Assembly: GCA_903870275.1 (NCBI GenBank)
Contig: CAIQCK010000081.1
Coordinates: forward strand, 1-64,000
Direction of reading: 5' to 3'
Length of the DNA: 64,000 nucleotides
Source: an uncultured bacterium
GTDB taxonomy: Bacteria > Verrucomicrobiota > Verrucomicrobiia > CAIQCK01
Shown: piece by piece, positions 25,860-33,254 of the stretch
Layout of the letters: every line of letters begins with the position of its first letter
Numbering within the stretch: position 1 is the stretch's first letter
Notes under the pieces: model-generated
What the model was told of the DNA's origin: nothing
Database searches by the model: none
The model's input: the letters and a program-made list of their open reading frames with translations, nothing else
Program-made: the position numbers and the translations under genes

Positions 25860-28568
25860 ATGAAGCCGAAACGAACCATTGCGTTGCTCGCCGCAGCGGG
25901 GTTGTGTGTGTGCTCGGCCGCAACGGCTGCGGAAACGACGCTGATCCTGAAAAGCCATGTCATCAAAAACGCCACGGCGGCCCTGGAACCGGAGGTGCTC
26001 GATTTCCGTTATCAGCCGGAGCGATGGCAGACGTGCATCGGCTTGCCCGACGACCCGTTCAAGACCATCGTCGGCAACGATGGCGGACTTTACTACGATT
26101 ACGGCAAAGCCAGTCCTGCGGCCTACACGCTCGGCGGCGGACGGTTCGGCACCCGGTTGCTGGCGGAGTTGGATGCGGAAGGCTCGCCGACTCCGAAACG
26201 CCAGCAACTCCACAGTGCGCGCGTGCCGGTGGTGACGACGCGCCACCAACAGGGCGCGCTCGAATTGCGCCAAGTGGCGTGGGCAAACGCGCCTCGAGGC
26301 CGGTCGGTGGACGAATGGAGCGCGAAGCGCGCCGATTTCCTGCGTCTGACCGTCGCCAATACCGGCCAGGATGCCGCGCCGGCCAAACTGCGTTTGGAAA
26401 CGGGTGCAACGGTTTCGTTGAAGCTGGACGACTCGGGCACGCGTTTGGTGAACGGAGCAGGGGAGATGTTCTGTTGGTTCTCACGTCCCTGTCGGACGAC
26501 GCCGGACGAGGCGGTGCAATCGGTCGTACGCTCCAAGCATCCGGTGAGCGTGGCTCGGAATTGGGCGAAGCCCAACGCGGCGTGCGCGGCGAGCTTTCGG
26601 CACGTGCTGGTGAGCCAGGGATCGCCGCTGGCGTTTGAATTCCCGGTCCAGAAGGGGCACAAGTATGTCGTTGCCCTGGGGTTGATCGAAGGCTGGCATG
26701 CGGAGCCGGGGAAGCGCCTGCTCGAAATCCAGATTGAAGGCAAGACCGTCCGCTGCGTGGATCTCGTGAAAGAATACGGCCGCAACACGCCGGTGGTGTT
26801 CGATTTTCCCGCCGAAGACACCAACGGCGACGGCAAGCTGAGCATCGCCATCGCCGCCGCGCCGGGCGCGTCCGACAAGAACACGATCCTGAGCAGCCTC
26901 TGGATTTTCCCGGCGGATGGCGCGCCTGATCGCGCGAAACTTCTCGCAGGTCAAGTCGGCGGCGCGGCCCTTGCCGTCGTGGATGCCGATCATCCGCCCG
27001 CCGCACCACGCGCGCTGACGCTCACGTGGGATTTGGGGCAACTCGGTCCCGGCCGTGAGACCGAGCTGCTTGTCGTGGTGCCGCAGGGCGCGCAGGCGAA
27101 AAACGCCGCCGGGCCGTTTAACGCACAGGCAGAATGGCGGCGCGCCGTGGCATTTTGGGAAAACGCGAACCTGCCTTATGGCCGGATTGAAGTCGCCGAT
27201 CCCGCCGTACAGGGATTGCTCGACTCGTGTATCCGCAATATCTACCAGGCGCGCGAAATCAAGGATGGCCTGCCGGCGTTCCAAGTCGGGCCGACGTGTT
27301 ATCGCGGCCTGTGGGTCGTGGACGGCTCGTTCCTCCTCGAAGCCGCCACGCTGCTGGGGCGCGCGCAGGAGGCGCGGCGCGGGATTGACTACTTGATGAG
27401 TTTTCAGAAACCCGATGGCGGCTTCATGCTCATCAACGGGCATTGGAAGGAGACGGGCCTCGTGCTCTGGGCGGTGACGCATCACGCGCGGCTCACTGGC
27501 GACAAGGCATGGCTCGAAGCCATGTGGCCGAAGCTCGAACGCGGCTTCGAATACATCCGCAGCCTGCGCCAGCAAGCTTCGGCGGAGCCGAACTCGCCGA
27601 GCGCGGGCTTGATTCCGGAGGGTTTCAGCGACGGCGGTCTGAGCGGGCCGGCGCACGAATACACAAACATCTACTGGACGATGATCGGGTTGCACGCCGG
27701 CATACAGGCGGCCGAGTGGCTTGGCAAGAACGACCGGGCCGCCGTGTGGCGGAAGGAATACGACGATTTCATGGCGACCTTCCGGCGCGCCGCCGCGCGC
27801 GACATGCGCGACGACGGCCATGGGAACCGCTGTCTGCCCATCGTGATGCAGGCGCCCGCAACGCTGCCGCCCCAGAAGGCGCAGTGGGCCTTCATGCACG
27901 CGATTTATCCCGGCGGCGTGTTCGACGCCGGCGATGAACTTGTCCGCGGCAACATGGCGATGCTGGCCGCGCAGGAGCGCGAGGGACTGGTGTTCGACAC
28001 CGGCTGGCTCAGCGAGGGGCTTTGGAATTATTTCGGCTCGTTCTACGGCCATGCCTGGCTCTGGCTCGGCAACGGCCGCAAAGCTGCATCTACGTTTTAC
28101 GCGTTTGGCAATCACGCCAGCCCGTTGCACTGCTGGCGCGAGGAACAACGCCCGGTCGGCGAGAAGCCCGTCTACGTCGGCGACATGCCGCACAACTGGG
28201 CCAGCGCCGAGTTCATCCGCCTTGCGTGCCACCTGATGATTCTGGAGCGCGGCGATGAACTGCATCTGCTCGAAGGGTTGCCGCGCGCGTGGGCCAAAGC
28301 CGGCGCGAAGAACCATCTGCAAGAAATCCCGACAATCTTCGGTCCGGTGAGCCTGGCGTTGCGGGTCAGCGACGACGGCCGGACCGCCAAGCTGGATATC
28401 ACGCCGCCGCGCCGCGAGCCGCCGGCGAAGCTGGTGGTGCATCTGGAACAGTTTAGTCGCGAGATCGAGTCCGTGAGCGTCAACGGCAAGCGGACGGCCG
28501 GCGACACGCTGACGCTGCCTTCCAAAGGCGCGGCTTCGGTGATTCTGACTTTCAAGCCAACAAAGTGA
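25860..28568 (+). CDS. Exported (alpha/alpha)6 glycosidase-like protein with malectin-like insert
   Basis: A 902-residue exported protein with GGAGG 6 bases before the ATG and a signal peptide ending AATAAE. An N-terminal beta-supersandwich (about 30-240) precedes a malectin-like segment (about 255-360: FPVQKGHKYVVALGL, KRLLEIQIEGK), then a six-hairpin toroid (about 420-780: YRGLWVVDGSFLLEAATLLG, FQKPDGGFMLINGHWKETG, WTMIGLHAGIQAAEWLGK) and a C-terminal beta domain. This order matches GH63/GH78-like exo-glycosidases such as alpha-L-rhamnosidases. The acid pair probably includes the Asp of VVDGS and a Glu in the later helices. Substrate uncertain. Confidence 0.65.
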   Translation: MKPKRTIALLAAAGLCVCSAATAAETTLILKSHVIKNATAALEPEVLDFRYQPERWQTCIGLPDDPFKTIVGNDGGLYYDYGKASPAAYTLGGGRFGTRLLAELDAEGSPTPKRQQLHSARVPVVTTRHQQGALELRQVAWANAPRGRSVDEWSAKRADFLRLTVANTGQDAAPAKLRLETGATVSLKLDDSGTRLVNGAGEMFCWFSRPCRTTPDEAVQSVVRSKHPVSVARNWAKPNAACAASFRHVLVSQGSPLAFEFPVQKGHKYVVALGLIEGWHAEPGKRLLEIQIEGKTVRCVDLVKEYGRNTPVVFDFPAEDTNGDGKLSIAIAAAPGASDKNTILSSLWIFPADGAPDRAKLLAGQVGGAALAVVDADHPPAAPRALTLTWDLGQLGPGRETELLVVVPQGAQAKNAAGPFNAQAEWRRAVAFWENANLPYGRIEVADPAVQGLLDSCIRNIYQAREIKDGLPAFQVGPTCYRGLWVVDGSFLLEAATLLGRAQEARRGIDYLMSFQKPDGGFMLINGHWKETGLVLWAVTHHARLTGDKAWLEAMWPKLERGFEYIRSLRQQASAEPNSPSAGLIPEGFSDGGLSGPAHEYTNIYWTMIGLHAGIQAAEWLGKNDRAAVWRKEYDDFMATFRRAAARDMRDDGHGNRCLPIVMQAPATLPPQKAQWAFMHAIYPGGVFDAGDELVRGNMAMLAAQEREGLVFDTGWLSEGLWNYFGSFYGHAWLWLGNGRKAASTFYAFGNHASPLHCWREEQRPVGEKPVYVGDMPHNWASAEFIRLACHLMILERGDELHLLEGLPRAWAKAGAKNHLQEIPTIFGPVSLALRVSDDGRTAKLDITPPRREPPAKLVVHLEQFSREIESVSVNGKRTAGDTLTLPSKGAASVILTFKPTK

Positions 28569-28583
28569 ACGAGGAGATATAGG

Positions 28584-30884
28584 ATGAACACGACTACCAT
28601 GAGATGTTTCAAATCGGGTTTTATTGCGCTGCTTGCCGGCGCGTTGCTGTCCGCCGTGAGTCTGCGCGCCGACGTGCCACGGCCGGAGCACCCGCGGCCG
28701 GATTTTCAACGCGACTCGTGGCTGAACCTCAACGGTGAATGGCAGTTCGAGGTGGACGGGAAGGGCGACGGCGAGACGCGCGGGCTGGTCTCCGGCCACG
28801 ACCTCGCGCTCAAGATCATCGTCCCGTTCTGTCCCGAGAGCCAGCTTTCCGGGCTGGCGATGGCGACCAACTACATGCCGCACGTCTGGTATCGGCGGCA
28901 GTTCCAGGTGCCGGCGGCGATGCACGGCCAGCGACTGTTGCTGAACTTCGGCGCGGTGGATTATCGCGCGCGCGTCTGGGTCAACGGCCAGTTCGTCGGC
29001 GAGCACCGCGGCGGCTATGTGCCGTTTGCGTTGGAAATCACCGGCGCGGTCCGCGACGGCGACAACGAACTGGTGGTTCACGCGATTGATGAGATTCGTT
29101 CCGGCTTGCAGCCCGCCGGCAAACAGACCCACACCGTCAGCCAGGGTTGCGTTTATACGCGCACGACGGGCATCTGGCAGACGGTCTGGCTCGAAGCGGT
29201 CGGCGCAACGTATCTGCGGGAGTTTGCACTGACGCCCGATCTCGACGGCGGGCGCGTGATTGTCCAGGCCAGCATGGATGGGCCGATGAAAAGCGCGACC
29301 GTCCGACTGCGCGCGTTCGCGGGCGAGAAGAAGGTGGCCGAGGAGATTGTTCCCGCCGCGTGGCGCAACACGCTGGCGGTGCTCAAGCTTGGCAAGGTCG
29401 TGCCGTGGCATCCCGGCAAGCCGTTCCTCTACGACCTTACCATCGAGACGTTGCGCGACGGGAAAGTGATGGACTCGGTGCACAGCTACTTCGGGCTCCG
29501 CAAAATCACCATCGAGGGGAACCGCTTCCTCATCAACAACAAGCCGGTGTTCCAGCGGCTGGTGCTCGACCAGGGTTTTTATCCCGACGGCATCTACACC
29601 GCGCCGACCGACGAGGCGTTGCGGCATGACATCGAACTGTCCATGGCCGCCGGCTTCAATGGCGCGCGGCTGCACCAGAAGGTGTTCGAGCCGCGGCTGC
29701 TCTACTGGGCCGACAAGCTCGGCTATGTCGTCTGGGGCGAGTTCCCGAGCTGGGGCATCAATCTCGGCAAAGCGGAGGCGATGGTGGCATTCGTGGACGA
29801 GTGGCGCGAGGCGCTGCGGCGCGACCGCAATCATCCCGCGATCATCGGCTGGTGCCCGCTCAACGAAACCGGCACGAACGAGTATGTCGCTCTGACCGAG
29901 ACGCTGCTCGCCGCGACGCAGACGATGGACCCGACGCGGCCGTTGCTCGACTCCAGCGGTTACACGCATTTCCTGCCGGAGACCGACGTGTTCGACTGCC
30001 ACGATTACACGGGCGACCCGAAGAAGTTTGCGGCGCGCTACGAGATGTTCGGCCTGACCGGCGAGAACCCGTGGCACAATCATCCCGGCGATCCGCGCAG
30101 CCGCTACCACGGCCAGCCGTATTTCGTCAGCGAATACGGCGGCATCCGCGTGCAAACCGACCGCGACACCGGCAAGGGCTGGGGTTATGGCGGCCAGAGC
30201 CTCGACCTGAAGGAGTTCCTCGCGCGTTACAAGGGCGTGACCGATGCGCAACTCGACAACCCCAACATCTGCGGCTTCTGCTACACGCAGCTCACCGACA
30301 TCGAGCAGGAGCAGAACGGCGTTTATTTCTACGATCGCAAACCGAAATACGATCCGGCGCTGCTGCGCGCCATCAACGCGCGCCCCGCCGCCTACGAGAC
30401 GCAGCCGCCGCGCGTCCGGCACATCGCGTGGAGCACGCTCGTGCCGACCTCCGAGCAGGCGGCGCAGGAATGGTGGTTCACGACGAGCCGGCCGGCGGAT
30501 GGCTGGTTCAAGCCGGGCTTCGACGACGCCGCGTGGCAGGCCGGCAAAGGCGGCTTCGGCACGACAACCACACCCGGCGCGGTGGTTGGCACGACGTGGA
30601 AAACCGACGACATCTGGCTGCGGCGCCATTTCCGGATTGAGAAACCCGACGCGGCGCTCGCCGGCCTGCGCATTCATCATGACGAAGACGCGGAGGTTTA
30701 CGTGAACGGCAAGAAGGTCGCCGAGTTCGGCGGCTTCGTTCAGAATTACTTCGCCACGATGAACGAGCCGTTGCGCCAGGCGTTACGCGAGGGCGACAAC
30801 GTGCTCGCCGTCCACTGTCATCAGACCGTCGGCGGCCAGTTCATAGACGTGGGCATCGAAGCGGGCGTTGATGCGAAACGGTGA
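28584..30884 (+). CDS. Exported GH2-family glycosidase
   Basis: A 766-residue GH2 enzyme (beta-galactosidase, beta-glucuronidase or beta-mannosidase type) with ribosome site GAGGAG and a signal peptide ending LRAD. The sugar-binding domain has LNLNGEWQFEVDG and RVWVNGQFVGEHRGGYVPF; the barrel has acid/base E428 in WCPLNETG and probable nucleophile E517 in FVSEYGG. A C-terminal jelly roll (about 620-760) carries VYVNGKKVAEFGG. It is the last gene of the operon and follows the previous stop by 15 bases. Exo-acting removal of a terminal sugar from oligosaccharides released upstream is the likely job. Confidence 0.88.
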   Translation: MNTTTMRCFKSGFIALLAGALLSAVSLRADVPRPEHPRPDFQRDSWLNLNGEWQFEVDGKGDGETRGLVSGHDLALKIIVPFCPESQLSGLAMATNYMPHVWYRRQFQVPAAMHGQRLLLNFGAVDYRARVWVNGQFVGEHRGGYVPFALEITGAVRDGDNELVVHAIDEIRSGLQPAGKQTHTVSQGCVYTRTTGIWQTVWLEAVGATYLREFALTPDLDGGRVIVQASMDGPMKSATVRLRAFAGEKKVAEEIVPAAWRNTLAVLKLGKVVPWHPGKPFLYDLTIETLRDGKVMDSVHSYFGLRKITIEGNRFLINNKPVFQRLVLDQGFYPDGIYTAPTDEALRHDIELSMAAGFNGARLHQKVFEPRLLYWADKLGYVVWGEFPSWGINLGKAEAMVAFVDEWREALRRDRNHPAIIGWCPLNETGTNEYVALTETLLAATQTMDPTRPLLDSSGYTHFLPETDVFDCHDYTGDPKKFAARYEMFGLTGENPWHNHPGDPRSRYHGQPYFVSEYGGIRVQTDRDTGKGWGYGGQSLDLKEFLARYKGVTDAQLDNPNICGFCYTQLTDIEQEQNGVYFYDRKPKYDPALLRAINARPAAYETQPPRVRHIAWSTLVPTSEQAAQEWWFTTSRPADGWFKPGFDDAAWQAGKGGFGTTTTPGAVVGTTWKTDDIWLRRHFRIEKPDAALAGLRIHHDEDAEVYVNGKKVAEFGGFVQNYFATMNEPLRQALREGDNVLAVHCHQTVGGQFIDVGIEAGVDAKR

Positions 30885-30958
30885 CGTGGGCAGCCGCGCC
30901 GCGGCGGATTAGAGCCACGGATGGATTCGCAACGATAGTGGATTTATGCGCGCCGCCG

Positions 30959-30986
30959 TTGACTCCGCCGCCGTTTTTGCTATCCT
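30959..30986 (+). promoter_or_regulatory. Strong sigma70-like promoter facing the cassette island
   Basis: TTGACT (30959-30964), 16 bases and TATCCT (30981-30986) are the best promoter match in the window. A 51-codon ORF starts at 31000 (MKASFISLLRKTDSLC) and stops at 31155; it resembles nothing and may be what remains of a gene displaced by the following insert. The promoter would transcribe the two cassette genes. Confidence 0.5.
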
Positions 30987-31174
30987 GCGCGGCACGGCGA
31001 TGAAAGCGTCTTTTATATCGCTCCTGCGAAAGACAGATTCACTTTGTCCATTCCCCGGCCAATATGCGAGCGTCCGCCGCATTCAACCCGCGCGCCGCCA
31101 ATCGCTACCGTCAAACTCACCCACCTTGTCTTTTTCGGCGAGATTGGGTGAATAATACTGCTCGCTGGAAGAAT

Positions 31175-31702
31175 ATGCCGTCAAAAACACCATCGCCTGG
31201 CGAAGTCGGCTGGAGCGCTCATCGTGGTTACGGATGGCCCGATCAATTTGCACGTATCATCAGATGGCGCGACCGACTCGGAAAGGCAGAAGAGAAGGAT
31301 ATACTGGATTTCGTTTTTGCGTTTTTCCAAGCGTGCTACCACTTGCGTGACTGGCTGGAGTTCACTGGATCGGTGGAGAAGACCACACTCGATAAGCTGT
31401 TTCAGGATAGGTTCGAGATGCGCGCGTGCAGGGACATCTGCAATGCGACCAAGCACTTTTCGCTGGATAGCAAACCTTCGCTAGGACGTGAGTTCTCGAT
31501 GGCGTGGGAGTATATCGGAGATGACAGAAATGAATTGGTGATTCTTGCTGACGGAAAGAAGCTCCGAGTCTTGAACCTTGCGAACGATTGTGTTCGGACT
31601 TGGGAGGCGTTTCTCAGAGATCAAACGATCAAGACAGTATTGCCAGACAAGATTCACCGCCTGTTCAGCGATCTGGATGAAGGTTTTCCTGAAAGAAAAT
31701 GA
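31175..31702 (+). CDS. Hypothetical protein, possibly HEPN-like, in a cassette
   Basis: Unrecognised 175-residue protein; start chosen at the ATG at 31175 because the upstream part of the frame is not protein-like. It is largely helical, with FAFFQACYHLRDWLEF followed by MRACRDICNATKHFSL, a pattern (helix, then Arg...Lys-His) reminiscent of HEPN-fold proteins, though the spacing between Arg and His is not diagnostic. Base composition is markedly less GC-rich than the flanking glycosidase operons. The stop is immediately followed by an attC-like site, so it is best read as the gene of an integron-type cassette. Cytoplasmic. Confidence 0.6.
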   Translation: MPSKTPSPGEVGWSAHRGYGWPDQFARIIRWRDRLGKAEEKDILDFVFAFFQACYHLRDWLEFTGSVEKTTLDKLFQDRFEMRACRDICNATKHFSLDSKPSLGREFSMAWEYIGDDRNELVILADGKKLRVLNLANDCVRTWEAFLRDQTIKTVLPDKIHRLFSDLDEGFPERK

Positions 31703-31811
31703 GGCCAACACAGTGATGGAGTTACCGCCGGTTACGCCGGTCAGTTTTTACTTCGGGTTTCGGGTTGGTGGATGTCACCGGCGACGTGGCTCAGCTTTAT
31801 GGTCGTTGGGC
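31703..31811. other. attC-like recombination site 1
   Basis: GGCCAAC (31703-31709) and GTTGGGC (31805-31811) are inverted ends; the latter is a perfect match to the integron core site GTTRRRY. The section before it, GGCTCAGCTTTATGGTC, closely resembles the usual 3' part of attC sites. Inner arms around GCCGGT/ACCGGC continue the imperfect symmetry. At 109 bp it is within the normal attC size range. Confidence 0.55.
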
Positions 31812-31826
31812 GGCATGAACTAGCAC

Positions 31827-32360
31827 ATGGAATCAATCGCTACAAAAAAGCCAAGTGAGTGCTCTGAATCCGAGCTAGAAGATTTTGCATCTCTAATTCT
31901 TGCAGGTGGTGAGGTGACAGAGCATGGACTTAAAGCGCGCATCAAAAAGGCAGAGGCGCTCATTTTCTTGATACAAGACAACTGCCTCAAAGGAATCGCG
32001 GCGGTAAAAAATCCTGAAGAGAATTATAAAAATGGTGTGTTTCAAAAAGCACGCGCAACTGTTCAGGGCAGCGTATTTCCTTTTGAGCTTGGCTGGGTGT
32101 TTGTTCTTCCGTCATCGCGCGGCGTCGGTTTTTCACACAAGCTCGTAAAGGCAGCGCTTACTGCAACGTGCGGTCAGGGAATATTTGCAACATCACGTTC
32201 TGACAATGCCGCTATGCACAAAGTTCTTAAGGCTCATGGTTTTTCGTGTCACGGCGAAGCATATGTTTCGAGTCGTGGTAAACATAAACTCGTCTTGTTT
32301 GTCAGCAATGCTGCCCAACGAGGTGCTCCAGCGGACGTGCCAAAAGCGGCGGGCCACTGA
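31827..32360 (+). CDS. GNAT-family N-acetyltransferase in an integron-type cassette
   Basis: A 177-residue acetyltransferase. FELGWVFVLPSSRGVGFSHK is the acetyl-CoA-binding motif A (R-G-x-G), and SDNAAMHKVLKAHGF is the typical motif B. The substrate is unknown. The gene begins 15 bases after attC-like site 1 and its last 16 codons (AAQRGAPADVPKAAGH) are encoded inside attC-like site 2, a frequent situation in integron cassettes. Codon use is AT-richer than in the neighbours (for example ATA, TTT, AAA). This points to lateral arrival. Confidence 0.82.
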   Translation: MESIATKKPSECSESELEDFASLILAGGEVTEHGLKARIKKAEALIFLIQDNCLKGIAAVKNPEENYKNGVFQKARATVQGSVFPFELGWVFVLPSSRGVGFSHKLVKAALTATCGQGIFATSRSDNAAMHKVLKAHGFSCHGEAYVSSRGKHKLVLFVSNAAQRGAPADVPKAAGH

Positions 32361-32377
32361 GCTTCACCGTGTTAGTC
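32313..32377. other. attC-like recombination site 2
   Basis: GCCCAAC (32313-32319) is a consensus outer site; GTTAGTC (32371-32377) matches GTTRRRY except at one position. Between them GGTGCTCCAGCGGAC pairs with GGCCACTGAGCTTCACC in reverse, leaving unpaired bases on one side as in folded attC sites. The 65-bp length and the words CTCCAGCGGAC and GAGCTTCACC are typical of cassette attC sites. Confidence 0.7.
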
Positions 32378-32415
32378 ACTCTCTTTGTCGCCCAATGGCT
32401 GTGTTGAATTTGATT

Positions 32416-32620
32416 CTCATCTCGCCGACGCGGCAAAGAGATTGTTGGCCCAGTCGAGGAAGGAGCGGAGTTGGTCGGCGGTGGGCGGGTCGCTGAAGTC
32501 GCCGGTGTAGGGGCCGACGCTGGCGTCGGTGAGTTGTTGGGTGCTGACATCGCCGGGAGGGCCTTGCAAGCCCTGAGGATCCTTATCTGTGGTTCCTTTC
32601 GTTTTAGTGGTTTGCGGTGG
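32416..32620 (-). pseudogene. C-terminal remnant of a collagen-like or tail-fibre-type protein
   Basis: On the minus strand, an open frame without any start codon runs from a TGA at 32621-32623 to the TGA ending at 32416. It encodes PQGLQGPPGDVSTQQLTDA followed by SVGPYTGDFSDPPTADQLR and a hydrophobic end. G-x-y triplets followed by a short helical tail are typical of collagen-like surface proteins of this group. The 5' part is missing, so it is a relic. Confidence 0.5.
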
Positions 32621-32647
32621 TCAAAAATGAACAGGAACGGGTGAAAT

Positions 32648-33130
32648 CGGGGGCGAATGGGCTGAAATGACGGAAATGTGGGGTTTCCAGAGGGTTTTTG
32701 GACATTCCAAAGCGGGCGCGGAGGTTCCGACGAGGGGCGCGGGTCGTCCAAAGAGGGGCGCGGGTCGTCCAAAGAGGGGCGCGGATCGTCCAAAGAGGGG
32801 CGCGGGTCATCCAAAGAGGAGCACGGGTCATCCAAAGAGGAGCACGGACGCTCCCCATACGGGCGCGGACAATACGAAAAGAGGCACGGACGATGCCATG
32901 CGGAGCGCGAAGGTAGAAACGAGGGGCGCGGATCGTCCCCAGAGGGGCGCGAAGACTGCCGCAGGGGGCGGGAAATGTTCCCATCGGGGCATGGAAGCCT
33001 TCGGACGGAGCGCGGCGGCTTCGTTGACGGGCGCGGAAGGTTCGCTGGCGGCCGCGGCTGGTTGCCGCCGGGGCGGGAGACTTCCCCGGCGAAGTGGGAA
33101 GTCTCCCCAGATTGGCGTGGGCGGCCCGTA
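32648..33130. repeat. Degenerate 21-bp tandem array, about 23 units
   Basis: From 32732 to 33130 nineteen consecutive 21-base units fit exactly without indels; about four weaker units extend to 32648. Units 1-6 are nearly identical; later ones keep a core like GGGGCGCGG followed by TCC. Because 21 is divisible by 3, all frames show 7-residue repeats (xGRGxxx on plus, RAPLWTT or PRPSLDD on minus), and several stay open. No start with a ribosome site, signal or known domain supports any of them. Confidence 0.85.
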
Positions 33131-33166
33131 GCGGCGCTGGATCGCGTTCGGAGAACGCGATCCACC
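33127..33166. repeat. Single hairpin repeat of the ATCGCG family
   Basis: The flank CGTAGCGGCG is followed by the hairpin GGATCGCGTTC-GGA-GAACGCGATCC (33139-33163) and ACC. It is a half-element of the family seen at 1566-1697, with the flank of the 13831 element. It starts where the 21-bp array ends and lies just upstream of the sulfatase promoter region. Confidence 0.75.
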
Positions 33167-33212
33167 AATCCTGGCGGTTGGCTGACGCGCTACAACCAAT
33201 GGGTCAGGGAGA

Positions 33213-33246
33213 TTTTACTGCGCGGTGAGGCGGGGCGGGGTATAAC
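33213..33246 (+). promoter_or_regulatory. Candidate promoter of the second sulfatase operon
   Basis: TATAAC (33241-33246) lies 8 bases before the ATG at 33255. The -35 is unclear: TTTACT (33213) is too far, so spacing is poor. The region TTTTACTGCGCGG...TAACTGCGC is shared with 59171-59210 and 61758-61798, which supports function. Confidence 0.35.
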
Positions 33247-33254
33247 TGCGCACC

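Noticed and set aside
26481..30680. Minus-strand open frame of 1399 codons opposite the (alpha/alpha)6 and GH2 genes
   Set aside because: Its sequence is an Arg/Ala/Val/His-rich shadow of GC-rich codons on the other strand. It lacks domains, a signal and a ribosome site, while the plus strand has two well-supported enzymes.
30946..31155. Short ORF at the promoter before the cassettes
   Set aside because: No similarity or composition typical of the genome's proteins. It may be a truncated gene start but cannot be supported as a gene.
32732..33130. CRISPR array
   Set aside because: Units are contiguous with no unique spacers, 21 bp is too short for repeat plus spacer, and no cas genes are present.
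32302..33168. Minus-strand frame of 288 codons through the 21-bp array
   Set aside because: It consists of heptad low-complexity sequence with no start signal and crosses the hairpin repeat and attC-like site. Kept as a repeat, not a gene.
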